From assembly GCA_963732405.1 (NCBI GenBank), contig CAVSZG010000006.1:1068084-1132083 (forward strand): a stretch of 64,000 nt of DNA, written 5' to 3'. Shown here piece after piece: positions 21,097 to 29,597 of this stretch. Below the pieces are notes generated by a model. That model did no database searches and was not told where the DNA came from. It saw only the letters and a program-made list of their open reading frames with translations. Numbering within the stretch: the stretch's first letter is position 1; each line of letters opens with the position of its first letter. The position numbers and the translations under genes are program-made. Source of the DNA: JAUIAI01 sp963732405 (GTDB taxonomy: Bacteria; Pseudomonadota; Gammaproteobacteria; Burkholderiales; Burkholderiaceae_E).

Positions 21097-22215
21097 ATGG
21101 CAAAACGAGATTTCTATGATGTGCTCGGCGTCGCGCGCAATGCCACGCCCGAAGAGCTGAAAAAGGCTTATCGCAAGCTCGCGATGAAGCATCACCCTGA
21201 TCGTAATCCGGGTGACAAGGACAGCGAAGGCAAGTTCAAGGAAATCAAGGAAGCCTACGAAACGCTGGAGGATTCGCGCAAGCGCGAAGCCTACGACCGC
21301 TTTGGCCATGCAGGTTTGGAGCAGGGCGCCGGGGGCTTCGGCGGCGGCGGACAAGGCTTCTCGGATGTGTTCGGCGATATTTTCGGCGACATCTTCGGCC
21401 AGCGTGGCGCTGGCGGCGGAGGCGGGCGAAGCAATGTCTATCGCGGTAGCGACCTGCGTTATGCGATGGAGATCACGCTCGAGCAGGCGGCCCATGGTTA
21501 CACCACCGAGATCCGGGTACCCAGCTGGGATAGCTGCAAGACCTGCAAAGGTAGCGGCGCCAAGGCCGGCAGCAAACCGGTCACCTGCACGACCTGCAAT
21601 GGCCAGGGCAACGTGCGTATGCAGCAGGGTTTTTTCTCAATCCAGCAGACCTGTCCGAACTGCAGCGGCTCGGGCAAGACCATCGCCGACCCCTGTGCAG
21701 ACTGTGAAGGTCTTGGGCGGGTGAAGCGTCAGAAGACGCTCGAGGTCAAGATTCCGGCCGGCATCGAAGACGGTATGCGGATCCGCTCGGCCGGCAATGG
21801 CGAACCCGGCATGAATGGCGGACCGCCGGGCGACCTTTATGTCGAAGTGCGGATCAAGGCTCACGAGGTGTTCCAGCGAGATGCCGATGATCTGCATTGC
21901 GAGATTCCGATCTCGATCACCCGGGCCGCGTTGGGTGGTGTGGTCCAGGTGCCCACGCTGGGCGGGAGCGCCGAGATCGAATTACCCGAAGGTACCCAGA
22001 CCGGCAAGACCTTCCGGTTGCGCAGCAAGGGCTTGAAGGGTCTTCGTTCGGCGGTCCCGGGCGATCTTTATGCACATGTGATCGTCGAGACCCCGGTCCG
22101 TCTGAACGACCGGCAGAAACAATTGCTGCGCGAACTCGATGACTCGCTGGCCGACATGAAGCACAGCCCACAGTCCAAGAGCTGGATGGACCGGGTCAAG
22201 AACTTCTTTCAGTAG
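21097..22215 (+). CDS. dnaJ: Chaperone protein DnaJ (Hsp40)
   Basis: Co-chaperone that stimulates DnaK; 372 residues from ATG 21097. The J domain carries the HPD motif (MKHHPDRNPGDKDS). A Gly/Phe-rich linker follows, then four zinc-finger repeats (CKTCKGSG, CTTCNGQG, CPNCSGSG, CADCEGLG) and the C-terminal substrate domain (VEVRIKAHEVFQRDADDLHC). The longer frame from 21070 lacks family similarity. Confidence 0.97.
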   Translation: MAKRDFYDVLGVARNATPEELKKAYRKLAMKHHPDRNPGDKDSEGKFKEIKEAYETLEDSRKREAYDRFGHAGLEQGAGGFGGGGQGFSDVFGDIFGDIFGQRGAGGGGGRSNVYRGSDLRYAMEITLEQAAHGYTTEIRVPSWDSCKTCKGSGAKAGSKPVTCTTCNGQGNVRMQQGFFSIQQTCPNCSGSGKTIADPCADCEGLGRVKRQKTLEVKIPAGIEDGMRIRSAGNGEPGMNGGPPGDLYVEVRIKAHEVFQRDADDLHCEIPISITRAALGGVVQVPTLGGSAEIELPEGTQTGKTFRLRSKGLKGLRSAVPGDLYAHVIVETPVRLNDRQKQLLRELDDSLADMKHSPQSKSWMDRVKNFFQ

Positions 22216-22271
22216 GCGCCGCGGCCGATGGCAAGGGCTGGTGCCGATCCAGCCCATCCGGTCGTTCGAAG

Positions 22272-22300
22272 GCCGGGGCGATGGTGGCGTCCCCGGCTTT
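22272..22300. terminator. Terminator-like hairpin after dnaJ
   Basis: GCCGGGG at 22272-22278 pairs with CCCCGGC at 22291-22297, followed by TTT. It lies in the 155-base gap between dnaJ and the convergent DUF447 gene. Nothing else is visible in that gap. Confidence 0.6.
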
Positions 22301-22370
22301 GCTCACGCTGACCAGACAGGCTGGCCGGATTCGGCGCCGCAGGCGTTCAGGCAGCCTCGCGTGGGGCGGT

Positions 22371-22946
22371 TCAGCGTGGGGGTGCATCACCTGACGCCTG
22401 TTCATGAGCGACGATCCGCTCCATCAACCACTGCCAGGCCTGTTGTTCGGCCTGGCCGGCGGTCTTGTCCACGGCGATCTGCAGGCGGTGAATGTCGCGA
22501 CGGATCTGGTCGGCGGGCAACAAATGCAGTCGGCTCACGAGTATGGCTGCCTCGATGACGGCAGCGCGAGCCCGATTCATCCCACCGAATCCGCGGTGAT
22601 TGAACGAGGCGCGCGGCTCGCAGATGAAGCGTGGACGCAATGGGTCTTCCTCGACCGACACCACATCGACTTCAGTGTGACCGAGTGCATCGGTGAGTCG
22701 GGCGGGCGCGATCAGCGAACACGCCGTCAATGGCCAGTCGCGTCGCCCGGTCAGGCAGCCGGCGAAAATGCGCACATCATCGGTGAAGTTGATCGCCGCC
22801 TGTGGATGGATTCGCAGATTATCCAGGGTGCGCGATGGTGCGTAGGGTGCGATCACATAGCCTCGCGGGTGAACATGAACACCCAGAGGCGCAATGTGCG
22901 TGTGGCCCGCCTGATCGATGGTGGTGACGATCGTTTCGAGAATCAT
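22371..22946 (-). CDS. DUF447-type flavin-reductase-like protein of the H4MPT island
   Basis: 191 residues resembling the DUF447 family: an N-terminal split-barrel-like part (MILETIVTTIDQAGHTHIAPLG, GYVIAPYAPSRTLDNLRIHP) and a helical C-terminus rich in Arg (GFGGMNRARAAVIEAAILVSRL). Members occur in methanogens and in methylotrophs, usually beside tetrahydromethanopterin genes. The exact reaction is not established to my knowledge. Its ATG overlaps the stop of the dihydropteroate-synthase-like gene, so the two are coupled, and it is the last gene of this operon. Confidence 0.75.
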   Translation of the reverse strand: MILETIVTTIDQAGHTHIAPLGVHVHPRGYVIAPYAPSRTLDNLRIHPQAAINFTDDVRIFAGCLTGRRDWPLTACSLIAPARLTDALGHTEVDVVSVEEDPLRPRFICEPRASFNHRGFGGMNRARAAVIEAAILVSRLHLLPADQIRRDIHRLQIAVDKTAGQAEQQAWQWLMERIVAHEQASGDAPPR

Positions 22947-24364
22947 CGTGAATGACGCCTGGCCGCATGGCGATGCCCCGTGGCCGCTGTTGGTGCCGCT
23001 GCTGCCGTATCGGCTGATGGCGCCGCGCTGGCCACGCCCCAGTGCAGCGGAGTGTCCTGGTGATAGCGCTTGCCCAGTTGCCAGGCGATCTGCGCCCGGG
23101 CCAGTTCCACGCCCAGGTAGAAGGCATGGCTCGCATCATCGCCCACGCCCAGCGAGGGCCAGAAATCGAACGGATCCTGATGTTCGAGCAAGCCGTCACG
23201 ATTGTAGGCGTGAATGCCACTCGGGCTGGTCTGGATCCGCCAGTTCGGATCACGCACCTGGGCCGCCAACTCACGGATTTCCGCCGCGGAGTCGGGAAAG
23301 GGATCGCGCTCATGCAGCATCATCAGCGCATCGCTGACATGACGCGGCAGACCGCCCATCTGTCGCGCCGCATACAGGATGCGGCGCGCATGATCGGCTT
23401 CGGCGATGGCCCGGCATGCATGGGGGCTGACCTGGGTGGTCAGGATCGCCGAGATGGCCAACTCGGAGGCGATAGCGAGCAGCAACATGTTGACGCCTGC
23501 CGTGTCCACATGAGTGAGTTCGGTCAGATTGCCCACCCCCATCAGGATCGATGCATCGGGCCGTTGCCGGCGCAGATCTCGATAGCGAACGATGGATTCG
23601 GTGAAGCCGGTATGGACAGGATCGAGAATCGGATCGGCGAGATAGGGCAGGCCGGCCGCTTCTCGCGCATCGATCGCCCGCAGCAGCGATGCCAGATCAC
23701 CGGGCTCGGCCGGCACCAGGATTGGCGTGGCCTTGCTGTCGCCCAGGTCGGCCAGGGTGTGTTCATTGAAGCTCAGCAGGTAATCGGCACCGGCAGCGGC
23801 ACCAGCCAGCAACTCCTCCCGGTCCATGGAGTCCACGCTGACCTTCAGACCCTCATCGTGCAAGGCCTTGACCGCATCGGCCAGGTGCGGAAAAGGCGTG
23901 GCGGGCAGTCCGCCCAGGTCGATCACGTCGGTACCGGCAGCGCGAAATTGTCGGGCACGCACGAGGATGCCGTCGACATCCAGCATGGGCGCATCGACGA
24001 TCTCGGCGAAGATCAACATGTCATGGGCGGTCAGGTCGATGGGCCTGGCCTGTCGGCCAAAGTAGCGTGGCAGATCCTTGAGTTCTTCCGGACCGCGTTC
24101 CACCGGCACGCCAAGCCGGGCAGCCAGTTCATCGATATCGCCGCGACAGCGACCGGGCAGAATCACGCGGTCCGCCCCGGCCAGTTCGGGCGCGCCGAAC
24201 AGTCGTCGGCCGATCAGGCTGGTGGTCATCAGGGCGGCAACACTCACGCCCATTTCGCGAATCTGCCAGGTGAAACCCGGTTCGGTCATGCCTTGCAGCG
24301 TGCGACGCAGCGCGGGTTCGGCCAGTCGCCCGGTCAGAAACAACACATGCGGACTGTCGGTCAT
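22943..24364 (-). CDS. Dihydropteroate synthase-related protein (H4MPT biosynthesis)
   Basis: 473 residues. The middle is a TIM-barrel pterin-binding domain recalling dihydropteroate synthase (DVIDLGGLPATPFPHLADAV, VSVDSMDREELLAGAAAGADYLLS). The N-terminal part (HVLFLTGRLAEPALRRTL, GADRVILPGRCRGD) and the C-terminal part (SLGVGDDASHAFYLGVELARAQIAW) are specific to the archaeal/methylotroph version. In archaea the equivalent joins the pterin to beta-RFA-P, and a similar role is inferred here. The last 35 residues are a low-complexity Ala/Thr/His/Arg tail. Confidence 0.85.
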   Translation of the reverse strand: MTDSPHVLFLTGRLAEPALRRTLQGMTEPGFTWQIREMGVSVAALMTTSLIGRRLFGAPELAGADRVILPGRCRGDIDELAARLGVPVERGPEELKDLPRYFGRQARPIDLTAHDMLIFAEIVDAPMLDVDGILVRARQFRAAGTDVIDLGGLPATPFPHLADAVKALHDEGLKVSVDSMDREELLAGAAAGADYLLSFNEHTLADLGDSKATPILVPAEPGDLASLLRAIDAREAAGLPYLADPILDPVHTGFTESIVRYRDLRRQRPDASILMGVGNLTELTHVDTAGVNMLLLAIASELAISAILTTQVSPHACRAIAEADHARRILYAARQMGGLPRHVSDALMMLHERDPFPDSAAEIRELAAQVRDPNWRIQTSPSGIHAYNRDGLLEHQDPFDFWPSLGVGDDASHAFYLGVELARAQIAWQLGKRYHQDTPLHWGVASAAPSADTAAAAPTAATGHRHAARRHSR

Positions 24365-24370
24365 GGCCGT

Positions 24371-24949
24371 TCAGCCGTCGAGCCGGCTCGGAGCCAGACC
24401 CGGGCGCAGGGCGCGGATCGCATCGGCCAGCGCGGCCACGCTGTCAACGACCGTCACGCCCTCGAAGCCGCGCAAGGTGGCGACATGAGCCAGGTCGATC
24501 CGCCGCGGCCAGACCGTGACCCACTCCCGCGGCGCTTCGGTCTCGATTTCGGGTTCGGTATCGCAGGCGAAGACGATCGCCGGCAGCCGGCACTTGCCGG
24601 CTTGCGCGAAGATATTCGTGACCAGGGTGTCGGAGATGCCGAGCGCGCACTTGGCCACCGTATTGGAGGTGGCTGGCGCGATCACCACCGAGTCATATAC
24701 CCCGTGATAAAAATGGGCAACCGGCGCCGCGCTGGCAGTGGCGTCCGGGTAGATCGTGAAGCGGGCGCGTAACTGGCGCATGTCATGCCCGTACATTCTC
24801 AGCACTTCGGCGCCGGCCGCCGAGATGAACAAATCCACGTCGCTCAGCGTGCGGGCCAGATCGAGGCTCTCGGTCAGCCCATGGCCCGAGCCGGTGATTC
24901 CCCAGGCAATGCGCGGTCGGGTCGCCGGCGGGTCAATCGGTGACTGCAA
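24371..24949 (-). CDS. DmrA-like flavoprotein (probable dihydromethanopterin reductase)
   Basis: A flavoprotein of the HFCD type, about 190 residues: RIAWGITGSGHGLTESLDLA at the start, VDLFISAAGAEVLRMYG, and YDSVVIAPATSNTVAKCALGISDTLVTNIFAQA, typical of FMN-binding Dfp/AfpA-like proteins. In Methylobacterium DmrA reduces dihydromethanopterin to H4MPT, and that assignment fits the island. There is no ATG near the conserved start. TTG at 24949, overlapping the SoxYZ-like stop, is my best guess, as the longer frame to 25114 lies inside the upstream gene. Confidence 0.75.
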   Translation of the reverse strand: MQSPIDPPATRPRIAWGITGSGHGLTESLDLARTLSDVDLFISAAGAEVLRMYGHDMRQLRARFTIYPDATASAAPVAHFYHGVYDSVVIAPATSNTVAKCALGISDTLVTNIFAQAGKCRLPAIVFACDTEPEIETEAPREWVTVWPRRIDLAHVATLRGFEGVTVVDSVAALADAIRALRPGLAPSRLDG

Positions 24950-25784
24950 TGCGGGTTTTCTGTGAGAACTGCTGACCTTTGGAATCCTCGACATCGGCGC
25001 GCAATTCGCCGCCGTCGCCCGGAATGACATTGAAGCGGAAATACGGATTCTCGCTGATCGAAAAATCCAGATCCGCGCTCCAGAGTTTTTCACCCCGATA
25101 CGTGATGTCGACATTACGCACGAAGTGCGGCGGAATGAACATGACGGTCTGGTTGTTCAGTTCGAAGCCGGTGTCGTTCGGATGGCGGATGCTGAAGTCG
25201 ACGGGCGCCGGTTGGTCAGGGCGCGGCGCTGCGTTGCCCGATGCCAGGCGCAACATGATCCGGCCGATTTCTTCGGGGCGTTCACGATTCGGCGGCGCCG
25301 AACAGCCGCCGGATGTCTTCACGTAATTCACGTCCATGTGCAATTGCCCGTCCGACAATTCCGCGATGGCGCGCACATGGGAATACGTGTCGACCCGCAC
25401 TCGCGTTTCGAAGTCGGCCTTGCCCACACCGGGCGCCACATCGATGGTGGCGGCCAACGGCGACGGATTGTTGTCGATGATCAGATAGAGCCGCTTCACG
25501 TAAAGCGCGGGGTCCTGGGCGAACTGCAGGCTGACCTTGACCGGCACGGCGCCGCCAAATGCCACGCGTCGCGGCACGTCCAGGCGGATCTGACTGGGCG
25601 GATCAAAAATCGGTCGCTCGCCGAACAGCCTGGGCCGCAAGGCATTCCAGTTCGGCGATGCGTCGAGCGGACCGGTCGCCAACGGCAGTCCGCCAACGGC
25701 AGCATGCAAGGGCGCTGTCCACAGGAATCCGGTCAATGACAGGATCAGGGCCGCGATCGCAGGAACAACAGTGGAGCGGGTCAT
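24933..25784 (-). CDS. SoxYZ-like carrier, quinoprotein-associated (copy 1)
   Basis: 283 residues with a signal peptide (VVPAIAALILSLTGFLW, cleavage near PLHAA). It fuses a SoxY-like half and a SoxZ-like half. The SoxY part carries the sulfur-carrier-type cysteine in KTSGGCSAP. The SoxZ part includes FVRNVDITYRGEKLWSADLD and ISENPYFRFNV. This combination is known as the quinoprotein dehydrogenase-associated SoxYZ-like carrier; its substrate is unknown. It is unusual in being embedded among cytoplasmic H4MPT genes; a paralogue lies at 40132-40965 in the xox cluster. Confidence 0.85.
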   Translation of the reverse strand: MTRSTVVPAIAALILSLTGFLWTAPLHAAVGGLPLATGPLDASPNWNALRPRLFGERPIFDPPSQIRLDVPRRVAFGGAVPVKVSLQFAQDPALYVKRLYLIIDNNPSPLAATIDVAPGVGKADFETRVRVDTYSHVRAIAELSDGQLHMDVNYVKTSGGCSAPPNRERPEEIGRIMLRLASGNAAPRPDQPAPVDFSIRHPNDTGFELNNQTVMFIPPHFVRNVDITYRGEKLWSADLDFSISENPYFRFNVIPGDGGELRADVEDSKGQQFSQKTRIAVTD

Positions 25785-25871
25785 GTACTTTCTCCGGGAT
25801 ACCTGATTCTGTCATGTTCTGGCCGGGTGGTCGGCCCCTCGCCTGACCGATGGGATCGGGCCGGGCTGGCC

Positions 25872-26558
25872 TCACCAGTCGTCAGGGTCCGACACCACCC
25901 GCAGACGGCCGGCGAACCGGCTGACCTGCGATGCAAATGCCCGGTCCACCCGATCACTGTCCGCCAGGTTTCGTGAATCGGCAAAATCCGGCGGCGTGGG
26001 AGTCGATCTGACCACCACGAGTTCATCGACACGCAGGCTGGCGGCCAACCAGGCCGCGATCGAATCCGAGCTCGTGTCCCAGTTCGGCGTCAGGTCGGCG
26101 GCTGCTGCGGTCATCCGATCGGGCAACCAGACGGCCAGGCCCGGACGCCCCAGCGAGGTCAGGCAATGGGTACGGGTCTCGGCCACTGGCACCAGGCGCT
26201 GACGGGCCGCCGGGGACGGCGTGGCCGTGCCATCCGCCAGGCGGGTCGGATCCTCGGCCCGGGTATGCCAGACCAGATCACTGGCGCCGCCGCGGCCGGC
26301 CAGCAGTCGGATCGCAGCATCCTGGACCAGCCAGGCATTCTGTTGCATCGCCAGGATCGCCATCCGGTGCGCGACCGGATCCGGCACGAGCAGGCGCTTC
26401 TGTTGATCGCGCACGGCATCGGCGAGCGATCCGCCACCGCAGACGATGAGGACCGCATGGGTGCGCGCGATTGTGATGGCCCGGGTCAGCCACGCATCGA
26501 GTGCGCCCCGCTCAATGACCGAGCCGCCAATGCGCAAGACGACCCTGACCGCTTTCAT
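25872..26558 (-). CDS. Amino acid kinase-family protein (MfnE-like) of the cofactor island
   Basis: 228 residues from ATG 26558. The amino-acid-kinase fold is indicated by VRVVLRIGGSVIERG at the start, HAVLIVCGGGSLADAVRD, and a C-terminal TPNWDTSSDSIAAWLAASLRVDELVVVRS, the nucleotide-site Asp-Ser region. Similar kinases accompany methanofuran/H4MPT genes in methylotrophs and resemble archaeal MfnE, which phosphorylates a furan intermediate of methanofuran. The specific substrate here is inference. The frame upstream to 26612 lacks family similarity. Confidence 0.75.
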   Translation of the reverse strand: MKAVRVVLRIGGSVIERGALDAWLTRAITIARTHAVLIVCGGGSLADAVRDQQKRLLVPDPVAHRMAILAMQQNAWLVQDAAIRLLAGRGGASDLVWHTRAEDPTRLADGTATPSPAARQRLVPVAETRTHCLTSLGRPGLAVWLPDRMTAAAADLTPNWDTSSDSIAAWLAASLRVDELVVVRSTPTPPDFADSRNLADSDRVDRAFASQVSRFAGRLRVVSDPDDW

Positions 26559-26662
26559 GTGACGCGCCCCTCGAGCTGCGCTTGGTCGAAGGCGATGGCC
26601 AGTGCCTGCCATTGGGCACTGCCCGCCTCGTGACGGTCGAGTCCGATCATCCGGGCGATCCG

Positions 26663-27060
26663 ATGTTCACTGTGATTCCTGTCATCGATCTGCTCGACGG
26701 CCTGGTCATTCATGCACGCCGCAGCCAACGGAGACTGTACCTTCCGATCGAATCGCCGCTGAGCGACAGTGCGCAGCCCATGGCCATCGTACAAGGTTTG
26801 CGACAGATCCACCCGTTCGACACGGTCTGGATTGCCGATCTGGGGGCCAATCCCGGAAGAGGTGACCGGGCGGTGTCCGGACGGAGCATGCGACGGGTCC
26901 GACATTCGCGGCCGGCGGCGTATGCCATACCGACGAACGGAAGGCCTCGCGTCATCGTGGCATGGCTGGCGCACGGATTGCCACTGCCCTGCATCATGGC
27001 GCGATCGACTCCGCGGCCATGGCAACACTCACACGTTACGACCGTCAGGCAGGTCGCTGA
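26663..27060 (+). pseudogene. Decayed hisA-like gene (internal deletion and frame change)
   Basis: The N-terminus MFTVIPVIDLLDGLVIHARR through DTVWIADLGANPGRGD matches the HisA-like barrel protein found in methylotroph H4MPT islands. After about residue 75 the frame loses similarity, while the next frame shows FAAGGVCHTDE and later ARIATALHHGAID, the C-terminal phosphate-binding region of the same family, ending at 27058-27060. Only about 130 codons remain of an expected 230-250, so roughly a third to a half of the middle is deleted, at about 26875-26900, with a shift of frame. It lies on the opposite strand to its neighbours. A functional short protein seems unlikely. Confidence 0.7.
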
Positions 27061-27123
27061 TCCGACCCCCTGACCGGCGGTTGTCGCCGCCCAGGGGGCG
27101 TATCGAGCGGCCCTGGTAGGGAC

Positions 27124-27633
27124 CTACTTCGGCGAGAACGGGTGCTTGGCCGCGCCTTTCTGGGCGGTCACGGTCGCCGCCCTGGGCTCGCCGCGCACGG
27201 CGCGCTCGAGGGCTTCCTTGGTCGCCTTGTAGTTGTAGTCGAAGATCTTGGTGTCATCTTCGGCCAGCCAATGCACGAATACGCCGACGCAGATGAACAG
27301 GTCATCGGCCTCTGCCTCGGAGATCAGGCCTGCACCGACACTGTCGGCCACCGCGCGTGCAACCGCAGCCTGCGCCGGTCCGAACATCTGCACCGCCTGC
27401 TTCGCACCCTTGATCGTCACCTTGTTGAACATGACGGTGTTGGGTTTGCAGGGCAGATTGGGTGCGACCACGGCCAGCAACGAGGTGAAACCATCCTTGT
27501 TGTTGACCAGCGCGTTGCAGAAGGCGGTTTCGGCGGCGCTGCCACGCGGTCCGATGAGCAGATCGATATGGGCGACCTCGTTGCCATCGCCAACAAGGGA
27601 TTCACCCACCATGACTCGATCGATTTTTGCCAT
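27124..27633 (-). CDS. fae: Formaldehyde-activating enzyme
   Basis: Condenses formaldehyde with H4MPT to methylene-H4MPT, the entry step of the pathway; 169 residues from ATG 27633, the usual Fae length. The highly conserved NEVAHIDLLIGPRGS (with the catalytic His), NNKDGFTSLLAVVAPNLPCK, TVMFNKVTIKGAKQAVQMFG and GVFVHWLAEDDTKIFDYNY are all present. GGAG is well placed upstream of the ATG. The C-terminal QKGAAKHPFSPK is typical. See the preceding entry for the open frame into the CitG-like gene. Confidence 0.95.
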   Translation of the reverse strand: MAKIDRVMVGESLVGDGNEVAHIDLLIGPRGSAAETAFCNALVNNKDGFTSLLAVVAPNLPCKPNTVMFNKVTIKGAKQAVQMFGPAQAAVARAVADSVGAGLISEAEADDLFICVGVFVHWLAEDDTKIFDYNYKATKEALERAVRGEPRAATVTAQKGAAKHPFSPK

Positions 27634-28659
27634 TGATTGTTTCTCCATCAGGGTTTCAGTTTGGGCCGCAAGCAATGCCTCGACAAACAAGGCCGCCACG
27701 AGCATATCGGCGCTGGTACCCGGATTCACGTGTGATTGTTTGAGATTCCGGTCCCAGGCCAGCAGGCCGTCACGCAGTTCGGGTGTCGGGTCTCCTGCCG
27801 ACAACGCAAGATACCACTCCCGGGCCGTTCCGGATACCTCCCGGGCAATCGCCATGCCATGTTTGCGGGCGATCAGCGAGTCGGGCAGATCGGCCAGCAG
27901 ACGCAGCCAGGTTCGGGTCAGCGGCCAGGTATCGAGCATGGCGATGACGGGCTTCGCACCAGCCTGTGCCGATACGGCACGCTGATGGATCAGCTCGGGC
28001 AGAACGCTGTCGAAGAGTGTCGCAAAATCGGTCACATACATCCGGGCGATGGTGTCCCGTCCGGCTGCCGCCTGCATCGCTTCGCGCAGACTGACAGTCG
28101 GCACATCCGAGACATCATGCTCATCGACCCTGCCCAGGCCACCGGGTCGTGCCAGCCGGATCGCGCGATACACGGCGGTTGCATCGGAATGGGTCAATGT
28201 CGCCAGCACCGTGTGCAGATGCTTTTGCAGCAGAGACATCAGCCCGCCTCGTGGGTCGGCCTGCCGGCTGTGTGGACCGGGCGGCTGGCCGTGTGCCTCG
28301 AGTTCGGCCCATGATCGTTCGGCAGCCAGGATCAACGGTGCGAGCAATAACACAATGCCCAGATTGGTGTTGGTCGCCACGGCGTCGCGGGTCGCACTGA
28401 TGGCGGCCAGCACCCGCTCTCCGAGCGGACGATCGCGGTCGCTGAGTGGCGCTCCGATGACCTGCGCACTCAGTTCGAAGTCGCGGACCGATAATTGCGC
28501 CGTGCCGCCGTGATCACCGACATTGCCGGGCTTGAGTGCGCGCAATTCGGCGCGACAGGCCTGTTCGACGAGCCGCGCATGCAACTCGCCGACGGGCAGC
28601 AGTCGTAGTGGCCTGACCGGTGGATTGTCCGCAGGCGGTGGCTTGCGTGGATCGATCAT
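27124..28659 (-). CDS. CitG-like protein open in frame into formaldehyde-activating enzyme (fused reading frame)
   Basis: One 511-codon frame. Residues 1 to about 335 are a triphosphoribosyl-dephospho-CoA synthase (CitG/MdcB)-like protein: LVEQACRAELRALKPGNVGDH at the N-terminus, TNTNLGIVLLLAPLILA, and HVNPGTSADMLVAALFVEALLA at the natural C-terminal end. It corresponds to Orf7 of Methylobacterium H4MPT islands, of unproven function. From residue 343 the frame continues, with no stop, into a complete Fae. A GGAG sits eight bases before the Fae ATG, so Fae can also be started internally. In the next frame a TGA occurs at 27648-27650, exactly where a separate CitG-like gene would end, so one surplus base upstream could create this apparent fusion. 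The ATG overlaps the RimK-like stop. Confidence 0.75.
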   Translation of the reverse strand: MIDPRKPPPADNPPVRPLRLLPVGELHARLVEQACRAELRALKPGNVGDHGGTAQLSVRDFELSAQVIGAPLSDRDRPLGERVLAAISATRDAVATNTNLGIVLLLAPLILAAERSWAELEAHGQPPGPHSRQADPRGGLMSLLQKHLHTVLATLTHSDATAVYRAIRLARPGGLGRVDEHDVSDVPTVSLREAMQAAAGRDTIARMYVTDFATLFDSVLPELIHQRAVSAQAGAKPVIAMLDTWPLTRTWLRLLADLPDSLIARKHGMAIAREVSGTAREWYLALSAGDPTPELRDGLLAWDRNLKQSHVNPGTSADMLVAALFVEALLAAQTETLMEKQSMAKIDRVMVGESLVGDGNEVAHIDLLIGPRGSAAETAFCNALVNNKDGFTSLLAVVAPNLPCKPNTVMFNKVTIKGAKQAVQMFGPAQAAVARAVADSVGAGLISEAEADDLFICVGVFVHWLAEDDTKIFDYNYKATKEALERAVRGEPRAATVTAQKGAAKHPFSPK

Positions 28660-29573
28660 CGGCGCTCGACCAGACGTCGTTCGATGAAATCCTGCGCGAT
28701 GGCTGCTGCGATGTCTGCCTCGACCACCGATTGAAGGCCTTTCCAGGCCGGCACGCTGTTCACTTCAAGCAACCAGGACTGCCCGTGCGCATCGTCGATG
28801 ATATCGACGCCGGCATAGTCGGTTTGTAAGGCGAGCGATGCGGCCTCAGCCAGTCGGCGGTGCTCCGACGATAGTTCGCAGGCCTCGACCCGCGCGCCCC
28901 GGGCGACATTGGTGATCCAGCCATTGCGGCTGATCCGGCGCATGGCAAATCGCGCGCGATGACCGATCACCAGCACGCGGATATCGCTGACCGGCGACAG
29001 GGGGACAGTCTCGATGAAGCGTTGCAGATACCAGAGTCCGCCCGTGGCTGCGGGCGCGAGAGGTTCATCGGGTCCGATCCGCACGAGACCCTCGCCCTCG
29101 GCGCCGAACAAGGGCTTGATCACCAGACTGGCCTGGTGCATCGCCGGACTGGCGCGCCAGGTGGCGATCTGATCCGCATCATCGGTGGCCAGTGAGGCAG
29201 GGGTGGGCAGGCCGGCGGCGTGCAGCAACAGACCCGTCATGGCCTTGTCGACCGTCCGCTCGATCGCGGTGGCATCGTTGTACACGACCACGCCGAGTCG
29301 GGCCAATTCGTGCAGGATACTCAGCCGCAGCGTGACCTGTTCGAACGAGCCGGCCGGGATGCCCCGCACGAACACACCGTCGGGTAGCCGGTCTTCACAA
29401 CCCGGCAGGAACAGCCCGTGATCACGATTCAGATCGATCGCGCAGCGCTGTGGATCGATCCGGCAGGTGTCGACCGTGGGCCATGCGGCGAAGGCACGCT
29501 CCAGGCGACGCGTATGCCAGCCGGGTCGATCGGAAAAGATCGCAATCCGGATCGGCCGGGTGCTGCGGGTCAA
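28656..29573 (-). CDS. RimK-like ATP-grasp ligase of the H4MPT island (Orf5-type)
   Basis: 305 residues of the RimK/MptN ATP-grasp type: TRPIRIAIFSDRPGWHTRRL at the start, ERTVDKAMTGLLLHAAGLPTP, SLVIKPLFGAEGEGLVRI (ATP lid), SDIRVLVIGHRAR, and the metal/ATP site YAGVDIIDDAHGQSWLLEVNSVP. In archaea the relatives add glutamate to methanopterin, so a side-chain ligation on H4MPT or methanofuran is likely but unproven. The TTG at 29573 has GGAG seven bases before it. The stop overlaps the CitG-like ATG. Confidence 0.85.
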   Translation of the reverse strand: MTRSTRPIRIAIFSDRPGWHTRRLERAFAAWPTVDTCRIDPQRCAIDLNRDHGLFLPGCEDRLPDGVFVRGIPAGSFEQVTLRLSILHELARLGVVVYNDATAIERTVDKAMTGLLLHAAGLPTPASLATDDADQIATWRASPAMHQASLVIKPLFGAEGEGLVRIGPDEPLAPAATGGLWYLQRFIETVPLSPVSDIRVLVIGHRARFAMRRISRNGWITNVARGARVEACELSSEHRRLAEAASLALQTDYAGVDIIDDAHGQSWLLEVNSVPAWKGLQSVVEADIAAAIAQDFIERRLVERR

Positions 29574-29597
29574 GGACAGGCTCCGCGAGGCAGATAG

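Noticed and set aside
23042..24772. 576-codon plus-strand frame opposite the dihydropteroate synthase-like gene
   Set aside because: Gln/His/Arg-rich mirror frame; the minus strand has the recognisable barrel protein.
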